From Dryococelus australis (Eukaryota > Arthropoda > Insecta > Phasmatodea > Phasmatidae): 64,000 bases of DNA. The position numbers were made by a program, and so were the translations under genes. Shown here in pieces: positions 11,253-22,804 of the stretch. The stretch covers positions 221,154,172-221,218,171 of the forward strand of contig CM056997.1 of assembly GCA_029891345.1 (NCBI GenBank). Reading direction: 5' to 3'. Below the pieces are notes generated by a model, which searched no databases, was not told the DNA's origin, and saw only the letters and a list, made by a program, of their open reading frames with translations. Every line of letters starts with the position of its first letter. Positions within the stretch are counted from its first letter, which is position 1.

Positions 11253-11362
11253 AGTAGCAGCTGAAACAATTCAATCACGAAAGTGAACCTGAGTTTATGT
11301 GTTTTGGTTTTGAAACACAGCTTAACAGATGGGTTATGAGAGACATTTCTGCACAAGTTTTA
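11253..11362 (+). repeat. Dispersed repeat D, copy 2
   Basis: Matches 1363-1448 over about 80 bp. Its right part (AGATGGGTTATGAGA, then TTCTGCACAAGTT) also matches 26112-26147. It lies between two fragments of a SINE S1, so it may have inserted into that SINE. Confidence 0.65.
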
Positions 11363-11496
11363 AATAACCCAAATAACATTAAACTTTAAAGAGATACTTA
11401 CAAAATGATGGCGGGGAACCCCTCAAAAAATATAAATAAAATAATTACATTAGCTATATTATATTATATTAAACGTTGCAGGGGCTGGAAACATTC

Positions 11497-11597
11497 CGCT
11501 GACTGGCACGATTGTTTCACGAAAATCCGGGAACGACCCCGCCGGGAAACGAACCCGGCCGGAGGTGAGGACTCTGTCCGGTACACCACCACGGCCC
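11497..11597 (-). mobile_element. SINE S1 head fragment
   Basis: Minus strand begins GGGGCCGTGGTGGTGTACC, includes a B box CGGGTTCGTTTCCC and continues through CGGATTTTCGTGAAACA and ATCGTGCCAGTC. It ends where the SINE middle would begin. Confidence 0.8.
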
Positions 11598-12739
11598 CAA
11601 CTTTTTATAGGTACACATATTATATATTCCATGTAGCCTAAGATTTGAACATGTTAATGCTACTGGGAAGTATAAATTTGCTACTCCCTAACCAGGGCAG
11701 CACAAAGGGGCATAACAACAAGCCCAAAAACACAGAGTAAACAAACCGCAGAAAAAACAGGAATGTTAATTTTTCTGGCATCAAAGAACTACGTAAGAAA
11801 AAGACGAGTTGCTCTGCAATACACTGTATTTAATATTTCAAATTATTGTCCATAACTTTCATACAAGAAACTGGGTGATTCATAAAAGCATGCAATGTAA
11901 AACACCCACAATTGGAATAATAAACCTTCTAACACTTTTTCAAAACCAATCTGAATACTGAATAATACTGATTTTATACTTTGGCTATTAGCACAAAGTC
12001 ACATCAAAATATTACCAGCCATAAAACTCGACATACATTCCGGATAAATATAATTCATTCTTGGTAGATTCTTTATAAAACATAAATATAATTTAAAATC
12101 TCTCATTTGACTATTGTAGATAATCTATGTCACAAACAACTTTAATTCCTTTCACAATTCTAGAATATTCTGACTTTGACTTTTACAACAGTTTAAAGTA
12201 TCTTGAACCGCCATGACACGTCGAGAACTCTTTTCTTTTACCGATACAAAGTTTAAGTATTATGACGTCTTAAAACATTTACAGTCGAAAAATCTGGACT
12301 TCAACGTTTTCTAGACTGACTACTGTTTATTTTCAAATCGTCTCAAATCACCTGGCTTACGTGAAAAACCACACAAATATATAAGTCATTTGCTAGTTGT
12401 CTTATCAGAAAATTGCAAGTTGCCTCGGCTGAAAAAAATTATCAACAGCTTATAATTTAAACAGCCGTTTAGAGATATTCTATCCAGTTCCATAAAATTA
12501 CAACATGTGACTTTATACTGCTAAGGGACTTCCAAAATTCCCTTCTATCCATCATGACCTGATGGGTCTTAACAATATTTAAGGCGAAGTTAACTCGTGT
12601 TGAGGCCCAGGAGTCGCTTCTCCCCGAGCTAGCAAAACCCCTAGGTTTAAGTGCCCAAAATTCTGGCTGGAACCCCTCCACAACTCGGGGTACAAAAATA
12701 TTCGCAAATCGGAAAACACTTATATTAATTTGCAAAGTT
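11598..12739. other. AT-rich stretch without recognised features
   Basis: Only short frames, the longest an 88-codon minus-strand frame with no recognisable similarity. Confidence 0.45.
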
Positions 12740-14320
12740 TATTTCCTGTGTTAATTTCACTTCCGTGAGGCTGCATTACATTCAAGCGTTCCACCATGCG
12801 CTACCAGCGATGCCAACACACACCGCGGCGCTCGCTGTATCACAAGCCACCATGCTCAGTTATTGAGCTACCCGAAATGTAAGCCGAGTAGTCCCTCACA
12901 TTCCATAATGTTCCGTCAGGTGATTGCCGTGCGTGCACCGCCTGTCTTGCACGAGGCAGGGTCACGATCTAGAATTTCTAGTGAATGCAGAATAAGGTAG
13001 GAATACTCTTCCCTCACACAATAACCGGTATTGTCTCATTGGATCTTCTTGGCCAATCGGCACTTCCAGATCTTCTTATATACATTGACCTGTCTGCTGT
13101 TAATTGATCTACGCTTGCATCGTTCATAGGGAGTCATAGCTCCCCTACATCTAGTCTTGATGCCATTTACTCCAGTGTTGTCAGCATGGCTATCTACCAG
13201 TAGTTGGCTACTTCTCACCATTCTCAATATCCTTATGCTTGGCCACTCTTTTAGCTATACTGGGTGCGAATGAAACTAGTCATTTCCCTCCGTGACCTGG
13301 TGTCAGGAAAACCACTGACATCGGCTCAGAGGTCACTCCGTTCTCCTCCTTCATTTCCATCGCACTTGTGGGTTTTGCCGAGATTCGGCCAGCCAATATC
13401 CGTGCGCGCCAAACTTGGGCCGAAAGATCGGCCCATACATGCACTAACCCGTCTCACCTTTCGTCCATTATCATATCTTATGGGTTCTTCACTAGAACCC
13501 AGACTTACGGGCCCAGCAGCATGACTGTAAAGGAGTCGACCAGCCCACCTCCATTCGAGGCTTTTGCTATCTGCAGCGACAAACCTTTACTGACGGCAGA
13601 TACCTCTCTCCGCCCGCGTGACCAAGGCGTGGTATAGGGAACGCCCGAGTTACCCACATTTGCTAAACCCTCACGAGGAGGGCTTTCCAGCGATACCGTG
13701 TGGAGGTGTGGGTCTCCATGAGTCAGTAGACGCTACGGTCTTGCACATATCTGACGCTTTGCATAACCATGTTGCATATGGGGACTTGTCAGTAGTCCCG
13801 ACACTTCATTGTCCATATACTCTCTCCTCAGCTGGTCCACTGTTTTGCATCAGCAGGGGTAGGTCCTATCCCGTAGTCTCATGACACTCCCACCGAGTGA
13901 GCCCTATTACGGGTGAACACCTTAGGCTCATCACATGCCGGTTCTACTGTGCTAATCCAATCAACCACACCACACTAGGGGGTTTACAATTTCCCTTTCG
14001 GCCACGACTACACTACCGGGCACTTGCCACATGGTGCCTCCAGACTCCATAGACAGCCTTACGTCCATTTCACGCTGGTCCTAGCTCCAGTATAAAACCT
14101 TCCATACTCGGACATGTCACCCTAGGAACCACAACTAAGTCCTCCTAGTACCTTCCGCCAGAGAGGTAACTGCCGTAGTGATTGCCTATAACAGCCCCTA
14201 CCGGGTGTCTCGGAGCTGCACCCCTCGCATCTTACAGCCTTTCTAGCCCGGCCCCTCGGCATCCTGCGACTGGCTTTGGCACCTTGAGAGAGTCATAGTT
14301 ACTCCCTCAACTATTCACAC
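12740..14320. other. Unidentified GC-richer block of about 1.6 kb
   Basis: Composition changes sharply from AT-rich flanks to about half GC and back. Frames on both strands are broken every 60-90 codons. The minus frame 13227-13036 ends in a lysine/arginine-rich 63-residue stretch (MTPYERCKRRSINSRQ segment) that looks coding-like but is not recognised. Likely a decayed retroelement or a high-GC transposon body; no ends, LTRs or target duplication were found. Confidence 0.35.
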
Positions 14321-15154
14321 ACAGTAAACACGCAATATTTATGCGGGATTTTAGCAAAAATTTTGCTGTGCAGAACTGCGTAGTTTCAGCGCACTGGATG
14401 GGAACATGGCTCTTCGATAGTTCTGGCAGGTCAGGTACGGCGGTGGAAAATTTCCAAAAATGAGACGCCCCGTTTCAGATTAACCACAATGCCAAATAGT
14501 ATTTTCCATAAACAAGGAGTAAAACAGAGGCGATAAGTATGCCTATCTTTGAATTATAAAGTAAAGGAGTATTTTGAAGAGAACGACACTCACTAAGCTC
14601 AATTGTATGTCGAAATATAAACCAAAAACAAGTTCACTTGTGAATCTGTGAGTATGAGACTGACAAACACATCACACTTGCCAAAGCATGTTAGGATTTC
14701 TGTCGGAAAATCACTCGGATACATACATTATATTCAGAAGTACTTGTTTTTCGCAAGAGGATTACAACACTACCTGTTCTACAAAACACCTAAGTCCAGA
14801 ACCAGTTTCTGGTTTGGATGTAGCTAACTGTTACGCTTCATAATGGTCTAATATCAAATAATGGACGTGAAGTGTTGAAGTAACTCAACTCTGACTGTGC
14901 CAGTGAGGTAAGCAATGTCTTCTCACACATGGCCAATAGCACAAGGAAATTTGCAAGTGTGCACGTTGTATGTTGAAGTAAAGCCTGCGTGTAGTTCTTT
15001 TCGCGTAAAACAGGTGCTCCTAACTACATTTAAATGAACATTGTTCCTGTTTTCTTGTTTAAATAAGAGTTTGAAACTAAATTTAAAACCATTCCGTAAA
15101 GGGAAAGCTAGGGAGGGGGAGGCAGTCAACTACCTCCCTGCCTTTTCCTTGTCT
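14321..15154. other. No recognised feature
   Basis: AT-rich sequence with a 68-codon minus frame at 14923-15129 that is not recognisable. Confidence 0.4.
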
Positions 15155-15605
15155 TACACTTCATTTATTTGAATCAGGCCTTTAAAAAATCACCCTATGC
15201 ATACCGTGTTTGGTTCTTTCCTAAACATGACATATAGACGTGTATAACAACCGTTTTATGCTTATGTTAACACAAAATTACATTATTTTTTGTGGAATTG
15301 AGTTTTTATTTATACAATATCTATAACTTACAATATTTCATTTATAATTAATACGGATAAATAAGCGATAAAATAGGTGTGTAGGTAATGCCTAGTAAGA
15401 AAAAGTTCTTAAGTCGAATATTATTAGACAGAGTGCACACGAATGAGGTGCGTAGTCCCTTTGGTGTAATTTTCTAGACTCCCTTAAGCTTTGTTTGCAT
15501 GAGGCGTAGTAATATCCTGGAATTACAACTTTAGCAGGGCTCATAAATGTAGGAAGTAACCGCGAATGGACTATACATGTTTGGATTGACTCTATTCCCT
15601 GATTG
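15155..15605 (-). repeat. Dispersed repeat R-B, copy 3 (longest)
   Basis: Read on the minus strand it gives the same block order as the 3.8- and 4.5-kb copies: CCTCATGCAAACAAAGC, GAGTCTAGAAAATTACACC, CATTCGTGTGCACTC and, at its end, GGGTGATTTTTTAAA. Upstream it adds CGGTTACTTC and GCCCTGCTAAAG, which are also found in the 43.1-kb copy and partly in the 36.9-kb copy. Confidence 0.75.
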
Positions 15606-15789
15606 CAGGGAACAATATTCGAATCGGATAGCACCCTTCCCCAGAAACACTGAGCCAGAAAGATGTGTGGGGATCGTTCACCTGGACCAGACATTACTTC
15701 AACAATGGCTGTCTCAAGGATTACAGCTACGGTAGACCGACTGTCGTCTTCAGCGCCGGTACGACGGCCAAGGTCACGTGGTCAGCACC

Positions 15790-15855
15790 GATAAGCGCCT
15801 ACGTTTACGTTTGGATTTTCAACACACCCGCCCTTTTGCATGATTAAAATATTTT
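15790..15855. repeat. Short dispersed motif shared with 44970-45035
   Basis: ATTTTCAACACACCC, preceded by an ACGTTTACGTTT-like string and followed by a CATGA-TAAAATA-like string, recurs next to the DDE_3 transposase relic. It could be a transposon terminus (GGGTGTGTTGAAAAT read outward in), left as a solo end here. The partner terminus was not found. Confidence 0.35.
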
Positions 15856-15954
15856 GACCAACTTGAATATAACCTAGCTGCATAGAAATTATGTTAGAGG
15901 AAGTGTACAAACATTGAGAGCTCTTCCTCCCATGTTACACGCGGACTCACGCTG

Positions 15955-16870
15955 GATGCGGTCCAACCTCGATCCTCCCCTCTCCCCATTCAGACTTGCT
16001 CTCTGCAACGTCGGAGGAATGACTGACAGTCTCACTGGCTGACGTCACATCCCCTCCTCCCTGCTGCCAGAAGAGTAGACGACTTGAGAGGATGAGTAAA
16101 AATTTTCTGATAATACTTTGGTAGGTGTAATGTGACATTTGGAAAAGATTCCGTACCACAGAAAATAACTCTACAAATACCCGCCTCTGCCGGAGAGAAG
16201 AGTGGCGATCAGACAAAGTGTGGTGCTGTGAGGGACATCAGCGTAGAGGACGGATGACGGCAGGCAGAGGTTTGCAGACGACAGAAGAATTATTTTTGCG
16301 GTGTGGACGGACAAGAGAGCGCGTTACCCAACAAGCAGAGGACTACTGTCGATGGAGGCGCTCGGAATGCTCTAGAACATTCCGCACTGATACTGATGAA
16401 TGCGGATTGAATGGAGGTTTGACTGTATGAATGTGCGATACGGACTTTATTATAAATGTTGAAACTGTCAAACATCGACATGTAGTTAAGATGGGTTGAC
16501 AGATTTGGGCGGCTCTTAACAACGAGGTATTGAGAACCGAAGCTGGTGCAATGTGATAATGGAGCAGCGCCGGAATGCAAGGGCGGGGGAAACGGGAGAT
16601 CTGCGAGATAACCCACCGTCTAGTGCATCGTCCAGCACGATTCCCTCTTGTGAAAATCCAGAGTGAATAGACATATCATTTGTAAATTAATTCAATAGGT
16701 TTCGAAACACTGTTTATTGTTCAGATGTTAGTAAGGTAATTGCATTATGTTCTATGAGGTGATTGTTAATTGTGAAATTTAGATCAATTGTCAATAGAAT
16801 TTGTGAGATATTACATCGAGCATATTTTCCTTGTAGTAGTGATAGCAATTATTATTAATTCTTATATTTG
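15955..16870 (-). repeat. Dispersed repeat R-D, copy X, interrupted by a SINE
   Basis: Two modules on the minus strand. Module A (16860 down to about 16230) matches 18930-19250 on plus and 46500-46080 on minus, with blocks such as GAAACTG-CAAA, ACTTTACTGTAAATATTGA-like and GACGGACAAGAGAGCG. Module B (16095-15955) matches 19310-19430 and 45755-45860 (CCTCTCAAGTCGTCTACTC, GTCAGTCATTCCTCCGACG). The A-then-B order matches copy Z. The family could be an LTR, but this is unproven. Confidence 0.6.
16496..16668 (-). mobile_element. SINE S1, 5'-truncated, inserted in repeat R-D
   Basis: Minus strand carries ATTTTCACAAGAGGGAATCG, CGTGCTGGACGATGC, CCCCGCCCTTGCATTCC, GGCGCTGCTCCAT and GTTAAGAGCCGCCCAAATCT. 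The tRNA-like head is missing. Homology to the 46.3-kb R-D copy resumes on the far side, so the SINE came later. Confidence 0.85.
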
Positions 16871-17228
16871 GTTAAGACCTCCATTCCTTAGAGATCCTGG
16901 CAAAGTCCACAGACTTTGATCAATTGTAACACACAAATAGTGTTCTAACCTGAAGTCTGATCCACTATAGTCAGAAAAGTAGTCCAAGGTTGTAAGACGG
17001 AGAGTGGCTAGTTACATTACACAGCTTCCGTTCTGCACAAGCCTGGTGGTGTCCCTAGCTAGCGTCCCGTCGGCCTGCCTTGGGGATATGAGTGTCGACG
17101 GCGGATCCCGTGGCCTCGCGTTCCAAGGAGCCCGCCCCTCACCCCGGCCTCCTTCCCGCCGCAGTCACCTTCAAGACCCGCCGAGACCGTGGGCTCACCA
17201 ACTCGCCGCGGACGCGCGAAACATCTAA

Positions 17229-17552
17229 GGCCGGTGTCATACTGTGCGTTTGTGCCGCTGCGGCTAAACGGGGTGCCGTTTGACGGGATTGGCACAACAC
17301 ATTGTTGTAATGCGAGGTGTCACACTAGGGTGGCGTTCACTAACGTGACACCTCGCATTTACAACAATGTGTTGTGCCGCTGCGGCTAAACGGGGTGCCG
17401 TTTGACGGGATTGGCACAACACATTGTTGTAATGCGAGGTGTCACACTAGGGTGGCGTTCACTAACGTGACACCTCGCATTTACAACAATGTGTTGAGCA
17501 CGTCTCGTCAAACCGCAGCGTAGCGACAAAAACGCATAGTGTGACACAGGCC
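17229..17552. mobile_element. Harbinger-type MITE with TAA target duplication and internal tandem duplication
   Basis: Ends are inverted (GGCCGGTGTCA and, reversed, GGCCTGTGTCA, continuing through a TGCGTTT-containing stretch) and flanked by TAA at 17226-17228 and 17553-17555, the TWA duplication expected of PIF/Harbinger. Inside, a 122-bp segment is duplicated exactly (17252-17373, 17374-17495). Each copy contains a 26-bp inverted repeat (ACACATTGTTGT with GCGAGGTGTCA arms, one-base bulge), so the whole folds into nested hairpins. No transposase. Confidence 0.8.
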
Positions 17553-17555
17553 TAA

Positions 17556-18229
17556 CACATCGCCGCGCCTCTCCGGTTCAAACTGCTTATCAGGAAGACA
17601 ATTTGAGGTGATGGAAAGTTAAGGAGAATTCCCGGGGGATGAGTTTTGTTCATTCTAACAGAGCAATATTAAATTTCCATTTCAATAACTAACAGCACCA
17701 GTGTTAAATGCTACTGTTGAACACGGCTTTCTTTGTTGTTGGCCGTCTAAACCAAGTACAGGAAAAAATTATCATTGCAACGCACAAAATCTTTGTTGGT
17801 AACTAGCTATTACTTAGAAAATGTATGTTGTCATCAGTTTTATTACCCCCCGGGAAGTAAGAAATTTCATGTTTCTATTAATGACCACAAAGAACCACAG
17901 CTCTGTACCGACGACGAATCCGATCTAGAGAAACAATAATATACAAATATAAATCTAATTTAGCTACATTCTGTTGGGTGCAAGGATAATGGGATGAATA
18001 ATGTAAGTAAGTGTACGTTATGCAATTACAAAATTTACTTTTACCTTAGCTATATTTTGTATAAAACATTGTAGGTACATTGTTTCTACAGTGAGAATTT
18101 CCTGTGAATTTGAGCCATGTGTTAAATTACGTAGTAAAATTGCATCTCAAACAGCTGTATTTTTTTTATATTAATTCTGGAGATTTTTCTTACGAAACTT
18201 AGGGGGATTTTAGTTATGATCTAAGGAGA
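17556..18229. other. AT-rich stretch without recognised features
   Basis: No family, motif cluster or credible coding frame. Confidence 0.4.
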
Positions 18230-18440
18230 TGCGTCGACGCCAGGTTGGCAACACTGCGGTCCCTCCCGAGACACCACCATCTGCTCGGTCGCACAACAAA
18301 CCCTCGTAAATATCACGCGCGCGCACTTCATGCTAATGCCTACCCGCGCCTAGTTACCGTTTATTGCTGCATCGTGCTCCTCTCAGAGTGCTGTTGGCAA
18401 TATTTACATTTCACTGTGTCAAATATCTGTTTTCCGAGGG
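18230..18440. other. GC-richer segment of unknown nature
   Basis: Contains GTTGGCAACACTGCGG and a CGCGCGCGC run, in contrast to AT-rich flanks. An 83-codon plus frame (18245-18496) is unrecognised. Could be regulatory or repeat-derived. Confidence 0.2.
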
Positions 18441-18929
18441 CGGCTTCGTCCCGCGTACGTATTGTCTTGTCTTTTTTTCTCCTACGATTTTTTTAATGAA
18501 ACTTCCTTAGAATAACAGTACGCCACAAATTGAGAAACATTGTTATCGTGTAATTTAATATTCACTTATGTTTAACTTATGTTTGCTGTGACGTGCATGA
18601 CTCCCACACCAGGCCATTTTCAATTATTTATGCCCCAGCGGTATAGCTATGACACTCGAAGTAACACAATGAATCAAGCATCAAAACACTTGCAACTAAC
18701 TGGCAATTGCGACAAAAATACTGTTGCCAGGTTCTTTAAGAGATGGAAGTTTTATTCAAATAAAATATCTAATAACCATTTCCTAATTTATTTACAAACA
18801 CTACATTGAAAATACTCTTTACTTAATATCTAATAAAAATGGCAATTGCATACAATTTACAATCACTGTTTACCTAATCGTCCATTAAATCAAATAAATT
18901 TTATTAATACAATCAAGTAACTAAAATCA

Positions 18930-19450
18930 ATCCCAATAAACAGTGTATAGTAAACTGCTGAATTAATTAAAAATGATATGGCCATGTTTCACAGCTCCAA
19001 TATTTATAATGAAGTACACGTTCATACAGCCCCACCTTAATTCAGTCCTCATTCGATGAGTCCGGATTGTTGAAGAGCGTATCGAGTGCCCCCATGTAAG
19101 GTAGCCCTCTAAACGTTGATCACCAAGCTCTCACGTACGTCCATACCACACACTCTCATCTGACGTCGTCTGTCACATTGTCTTCTCTGCTGATGGCCCT
19201 CGCTGCGCCACATTTCGCCCGATGTTCGCACTTCACCCAGATGGCTATCACAGCGCCGGCTCTTGTCGAGAACATTCTCCGCATGCCGCGTTGCGCCGAG
19301 GAAATTTCTTGTTATCGTCTCAAAGTCGTCGACTCTTCCGGCAGGGAGGACGCCAGCCAGATTGGCAACCGATCATTCCTTCGACCGCCAGGCAACCGTA
19401 CAAGCTCCAATGCAGAGCGTTACATCAAACTCCTCAGACAATCAAGTAAC
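18930..19450 (+). repeat. Dispersed repeat R-D, copy Z
   Basis: Module A (GCTCCAATATTTATAATGAA, GTTCATACAGCCCCAC, TTCAGTCC) aligns with the reverse complement of 46.2-46.3 kb, and module B (GCGTTGCGCCGAGG, CTCAAAGTCGTCGACTC, ATCATTC) with 45715-45860. The 148-codon plus frame 19178-19624 crosses module B and is therefore probably not a gene. Confidence 0.6.
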
Positions 19451-19969
19451 GAATTACTTTCAATGATTATTCCACTAACAAATTACTGGGGAAATTCCAT
19501 TAAAGTTCCTAAATATTACCGTGCAAATACACAAAATACGAATTTTTATTTCATGCTGTCGGACCCACGACCTCACAGCAGAATATGTACAGAACTAGAT
19601 TTCTACCAAAGGATACATTCCTAAACTACTGCTCGTCTCTTCGTTCGAATTGTAGGACTGGAAGCAAACGGCTCTCAGAGTAGTATTCATAGAACCTAGC
19701 GTGTGTCAGATTCAATCAGCAAACTCCCAGCGCTGTAAAGTGATCCTCTTAATCGTCATCATATTACTTCAAGTGTTTTGACTATGGAATGATATCATGT
19801 TGGCCTTGAAAATATGTATATATTCTACATGAAGACGAAAATGCATGGAGGTATTAGTCCATGGAGTGGAAACCGAGACACGAAAGTGAAGCCGATAATG
19901 AAAGACAAGGACAGGGCTAGTAGTGGCAAAAAGGCGCATGTTCTACATTGCTTACTATGTAACTTTTGC

Positions 19970-20060
19970 CACTCATAATATGGCGGCTGACGTAAACGAT
20001 CGTACTGCGCATGCGCAGTTGAAAGAAGCCAGACAAGGCATCTGCTTCTCTTGATAAACG
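19970..20060. promoter_or_regulatory. Candidate promoter-type motif pair: ATGGCGGC plus NRF1-like palindrome
   Basis: AATATGGCGGCTGACG (about 19978) resembles a YY1-type start-site element, and 28 bp on CTGCGCATGCGCAG (20005-20018) is a perfect 14-bp palindrome matching the NRF1 consensus GCGCATGCGC. A plus-strand frame opens at the ATG with MAADVNDRTAHAQ and stops after 24 codons. The combination is typical of housekeeping promoters in animals generally; no transcript evidence is available. Confidence 0.3.
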
Positions 20061-20286
20061 TGGAGAAGATAGGAAGTTGCCACTCCATCGTCTATTACCT
20101 CCATGCGAGAATGTAGTTAAATTCACAATTTGATCGAAGGATGTTTGAAGTACTCAGCCATGAAAGTTTAAGAATTTTAGATTTTTTTTCTCAAGAATAA
20201 TTAACGCAGCTCCATAATGTAAACGTACATTTAATTTATGACATGGTTAACTGATTCAAGGACCCTTTTGCCGAAATAACTGAGCC

Positions 20287-20372
20287 ATTTTATAACAATA
20301 GGGGCGCGCTTAAAAGAATTTAGGTTCCTTTTATAAAAATAGGCGTGTGCTTATAAGAATTTAGGTTCCTGC
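20287..20372. repeat. Two-copy 43-bp tandem duplication
   Basis: TTTTATAACAATAGG and TTTTATAAAAATAGG each precede GCTTA-AAGAATTTAGG and GTTCCT; the copies differ at several positions, so this is an old duplication. Confidence 0.7.
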
Positions 20373-20689
20373 TTTCTTGATCGACCATATGTGAAACAGA
20401 AGTATTTTTTAATTTGTATCAAAATGTAAGTACACTATGCTAAGAAGCACATCATATGATATGACACTTTAATCTGAGTAATCTAAGTTTGTTTAAAAAT
20501 GGTTGATATTTACTAGTGGGATTAGTTAACGGACAGCATTTATACGTTTTCCCGTAGTGAATTATCTACTTAACGTAACAAAAGTTGATATTAAAGTTTG
20601 ATTTGAACTAATCGGTACAAAGAAGGTGTTCGCAAAATAAATTTCGCTAAATATAATAATCTCTGCAGTGCAAACAAATTTTTGGAGTA

Positions 20690-21792
20690 AAATTATTACA
20701 TGTAAGGGAAACTACATACCTATACACGTAAGGTAAAATAACTTCTGAAATGTAGAGCAAATTTACATAACAAGTAAAGTATTAATCCCTAATCGCACGG
20801 AAAAATTACCTGACAAAAGTTGGGGAAAATCCCATACAAGTACAGGAATAACTATATTGTATAATAAAACTATATTTAAAAATATCCTGGGTTAATAGTA
20901 CTGTTAATTTGTTTGATTATTATATCCTCTGACAAAGAATAATAGAAACCCCGACTTTAAAATCCTCGACACTTGTTGATGCGTGGTGGGGGGGGGGGGG
21001 GACCATGGTCCTCTATCACGAAAGGCCGTTACGCCATAAGAAATAAATAATTTAAGTTGCCAGCAACATTTTTAATTAAAACAATTACACAAAATTTCCC
21101 TGAAATATTTTTATTTCATTAGATTGAACATTCCGCTGTTCTAAGAGCCACTTTACAAATTATTTATTCCTGGAACTGGTTATAACAATTATTTTTTGTA
21201 ACACATTGATCAGTTACTTTTGTGCGATACAAAGCAAAGATTGTGTAGAATTCCTTTAATGGCTTTATTAGTGCTTTGAAGTCAATAACTTTCAAAGTGT
21301 TTTAATAATTCCCTTGGCATGAAAATTATACGAGTGAAAATAACTGCGTACATTGAAATTTGACACGGGAACAAAAATTTATCCGTTTTACACAGTCTCT
21401 TACGAATTTTCTTATTTCATTTTTTTTAACATTATTTTAATTTGTAACTATTTGATAATATTGTATATTACAGATTTTCTCTCCCTTAAAATAATTTTTA
21501 TTCCTTAGTATTATGCCTTCCGTAACGAATATACAGTAAGTCCGATCATCTGTCCAACATTGCGTCTGGACCTCCCGTCCTCCCACTTAGTTGTTGAGAC
21601 AATACTGTGAGATACACGAGTCGTAAGGTAATTTTCCCATCCATGTTAGGGATTTTCCTCCACCGTGTACATGAATGTAATTCCGTAGTGCGGTAATTTT
21701 ACCCTACAGATAAGGAAAACTATGTTTCCCACACAAGTCTGCGAATATTACCTTACACATGTCAGGTAATTATCCCATTATTTTTCACAGTG
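20690..21792. mobile_element. Candidate CACTA-like element with GGTAATTTTACC subterminal motifs
   Basis: The right end, reversed, reads CACTGTGAAAAATAATGGG followed by ATAATTACCTGAC. Inverted copies of that motif occur at the left (AAAAATTACCTGAC about 20801, AAGGTAAAATAAC about 20731) and right (AGGTAATTTTCCC about 21628, CGGTAATTTTACCC about 21691, ATATTACCTTAC about 21747, GTCAGGTAATTATCCC about 21761). The left terminus is not sharply visible. A poly(G) run lies at 20988-21001 inside. Confidence 0.4.
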
Positions 21793-21974
21793 TGGAACTT
21801 CCAAATTTGCGATATGCGCACCTGATAACAGAGCAACTTGCATGTAGGAGTTATGAGTAGGGATGTGACTATTTCGTATTGTATTCTCACCACAAGTTGA
21901 GAATTGACAGTCTTGTCCATACTCAAGAAGACGCCAACCTACGCTATCATTAGCTGTCGTGTCTGTGAGAAACA

Positions 21975-22195
21975 ATTTTCATATTTAACCCGGTCGGTCA
22001 CGTATTCATTTGTGAGCCGAAGTGTTAGAATCGTGTAATATTTCGATGTGCGCTGTACTTGTGTAGTGTACTTCTCGCAACCAGCCAACAATGTGGATGC
22101 GTGTTCGAAGACATCATCATCAGTAGCATTCACGTACGAAAGTTGTGGTAACTTTTACAAATCTGATTACCAGTCTGGAAGAATCTCAAGACATT
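21975..22195 (+). repeat. Dispersed repeat R-C, copy 2
   Basis: Same ordered blocks as 8510-8700 (TGTGAGCCGAAGTGTT, AATCGTGTAA, TGCGCTGTACTTG, GTGGTAACTTT, GATTACC). It adjoins a SINE S1 on the right and is not tandemly amplified here. Confidence 0.65.
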
Positions 22196-22198
22196 CGG

Positions 22199-22413
22199 CT
22201 GAGCGAGTGACGAGATTTGGACGGCTTTTAATATCGAGGTCATGAGAGCCGACGCGGGTGAAGCGAAGTGAGTATGGAGCAGAGCCGGATTGCAAGGGTT
22301 AATGAAACCGAGATCCCCGAGAAAACTCACCAACCAGCGGCGTCGTCTGGCACGATATCCACGGTTCGCCTTGGTAGGAGGCGAGTAGTCTAACCACTAC
22401 ACCACCGTGATCC
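22199..22413 (-). mobile_element. tRNA-derived SINE S1
   Basis: Minus strand: CGGTGGTGTAGTGGTTAGAC, CGCCTCCTACCAAGGCG, a shortened B-box region, CGTGCCAGACGACGCCG, GGTGAGTTTTCTCGGGG, CATACTCACTTCGCTTCACC and CCGTCCAAATCTCGTC. The stretch between the B-box start and CGTGGATATCGTG is deleted. Confidence 0.9.
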
Positions 22414-22804
22414 CTCTAGGCATTTGGCACTGATTTATTAAAGGGCACATTATGACTCATGCACAGCACGAAAATAATTGGTTAAACTACAACAAATTTT
22501 CTTCATTTCATTATAATCAACAAATTACTTATTCTTATTTTGTAACAACTTTTAAATGTATGCACACAGCTATATTATTATTATTAAATAACTTCCATTA
22601 ATGCTCCTAGAAAAGCTGTGATAACCGATTTAAATTTTGGATTCCAGAAAATACAGAACATGTTCAAAACGAAGATCTTGACTAAAAAGGGAAATTCAAG
22701 AAATTGAAAGATAAAATAACCGCGATTCTGACCTTACTATGACGTCACATAGCATTCAAGGAATTAAATTCGATAAAAAACTGAAAAAAAAAAGAAAAAA
22801 AATT

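Noticed and set aside
19178-19624. 148-codon plus frame
   Set aside because: Overlaps module B of repeat R-D, which is present at two other places with the frame disrupted.
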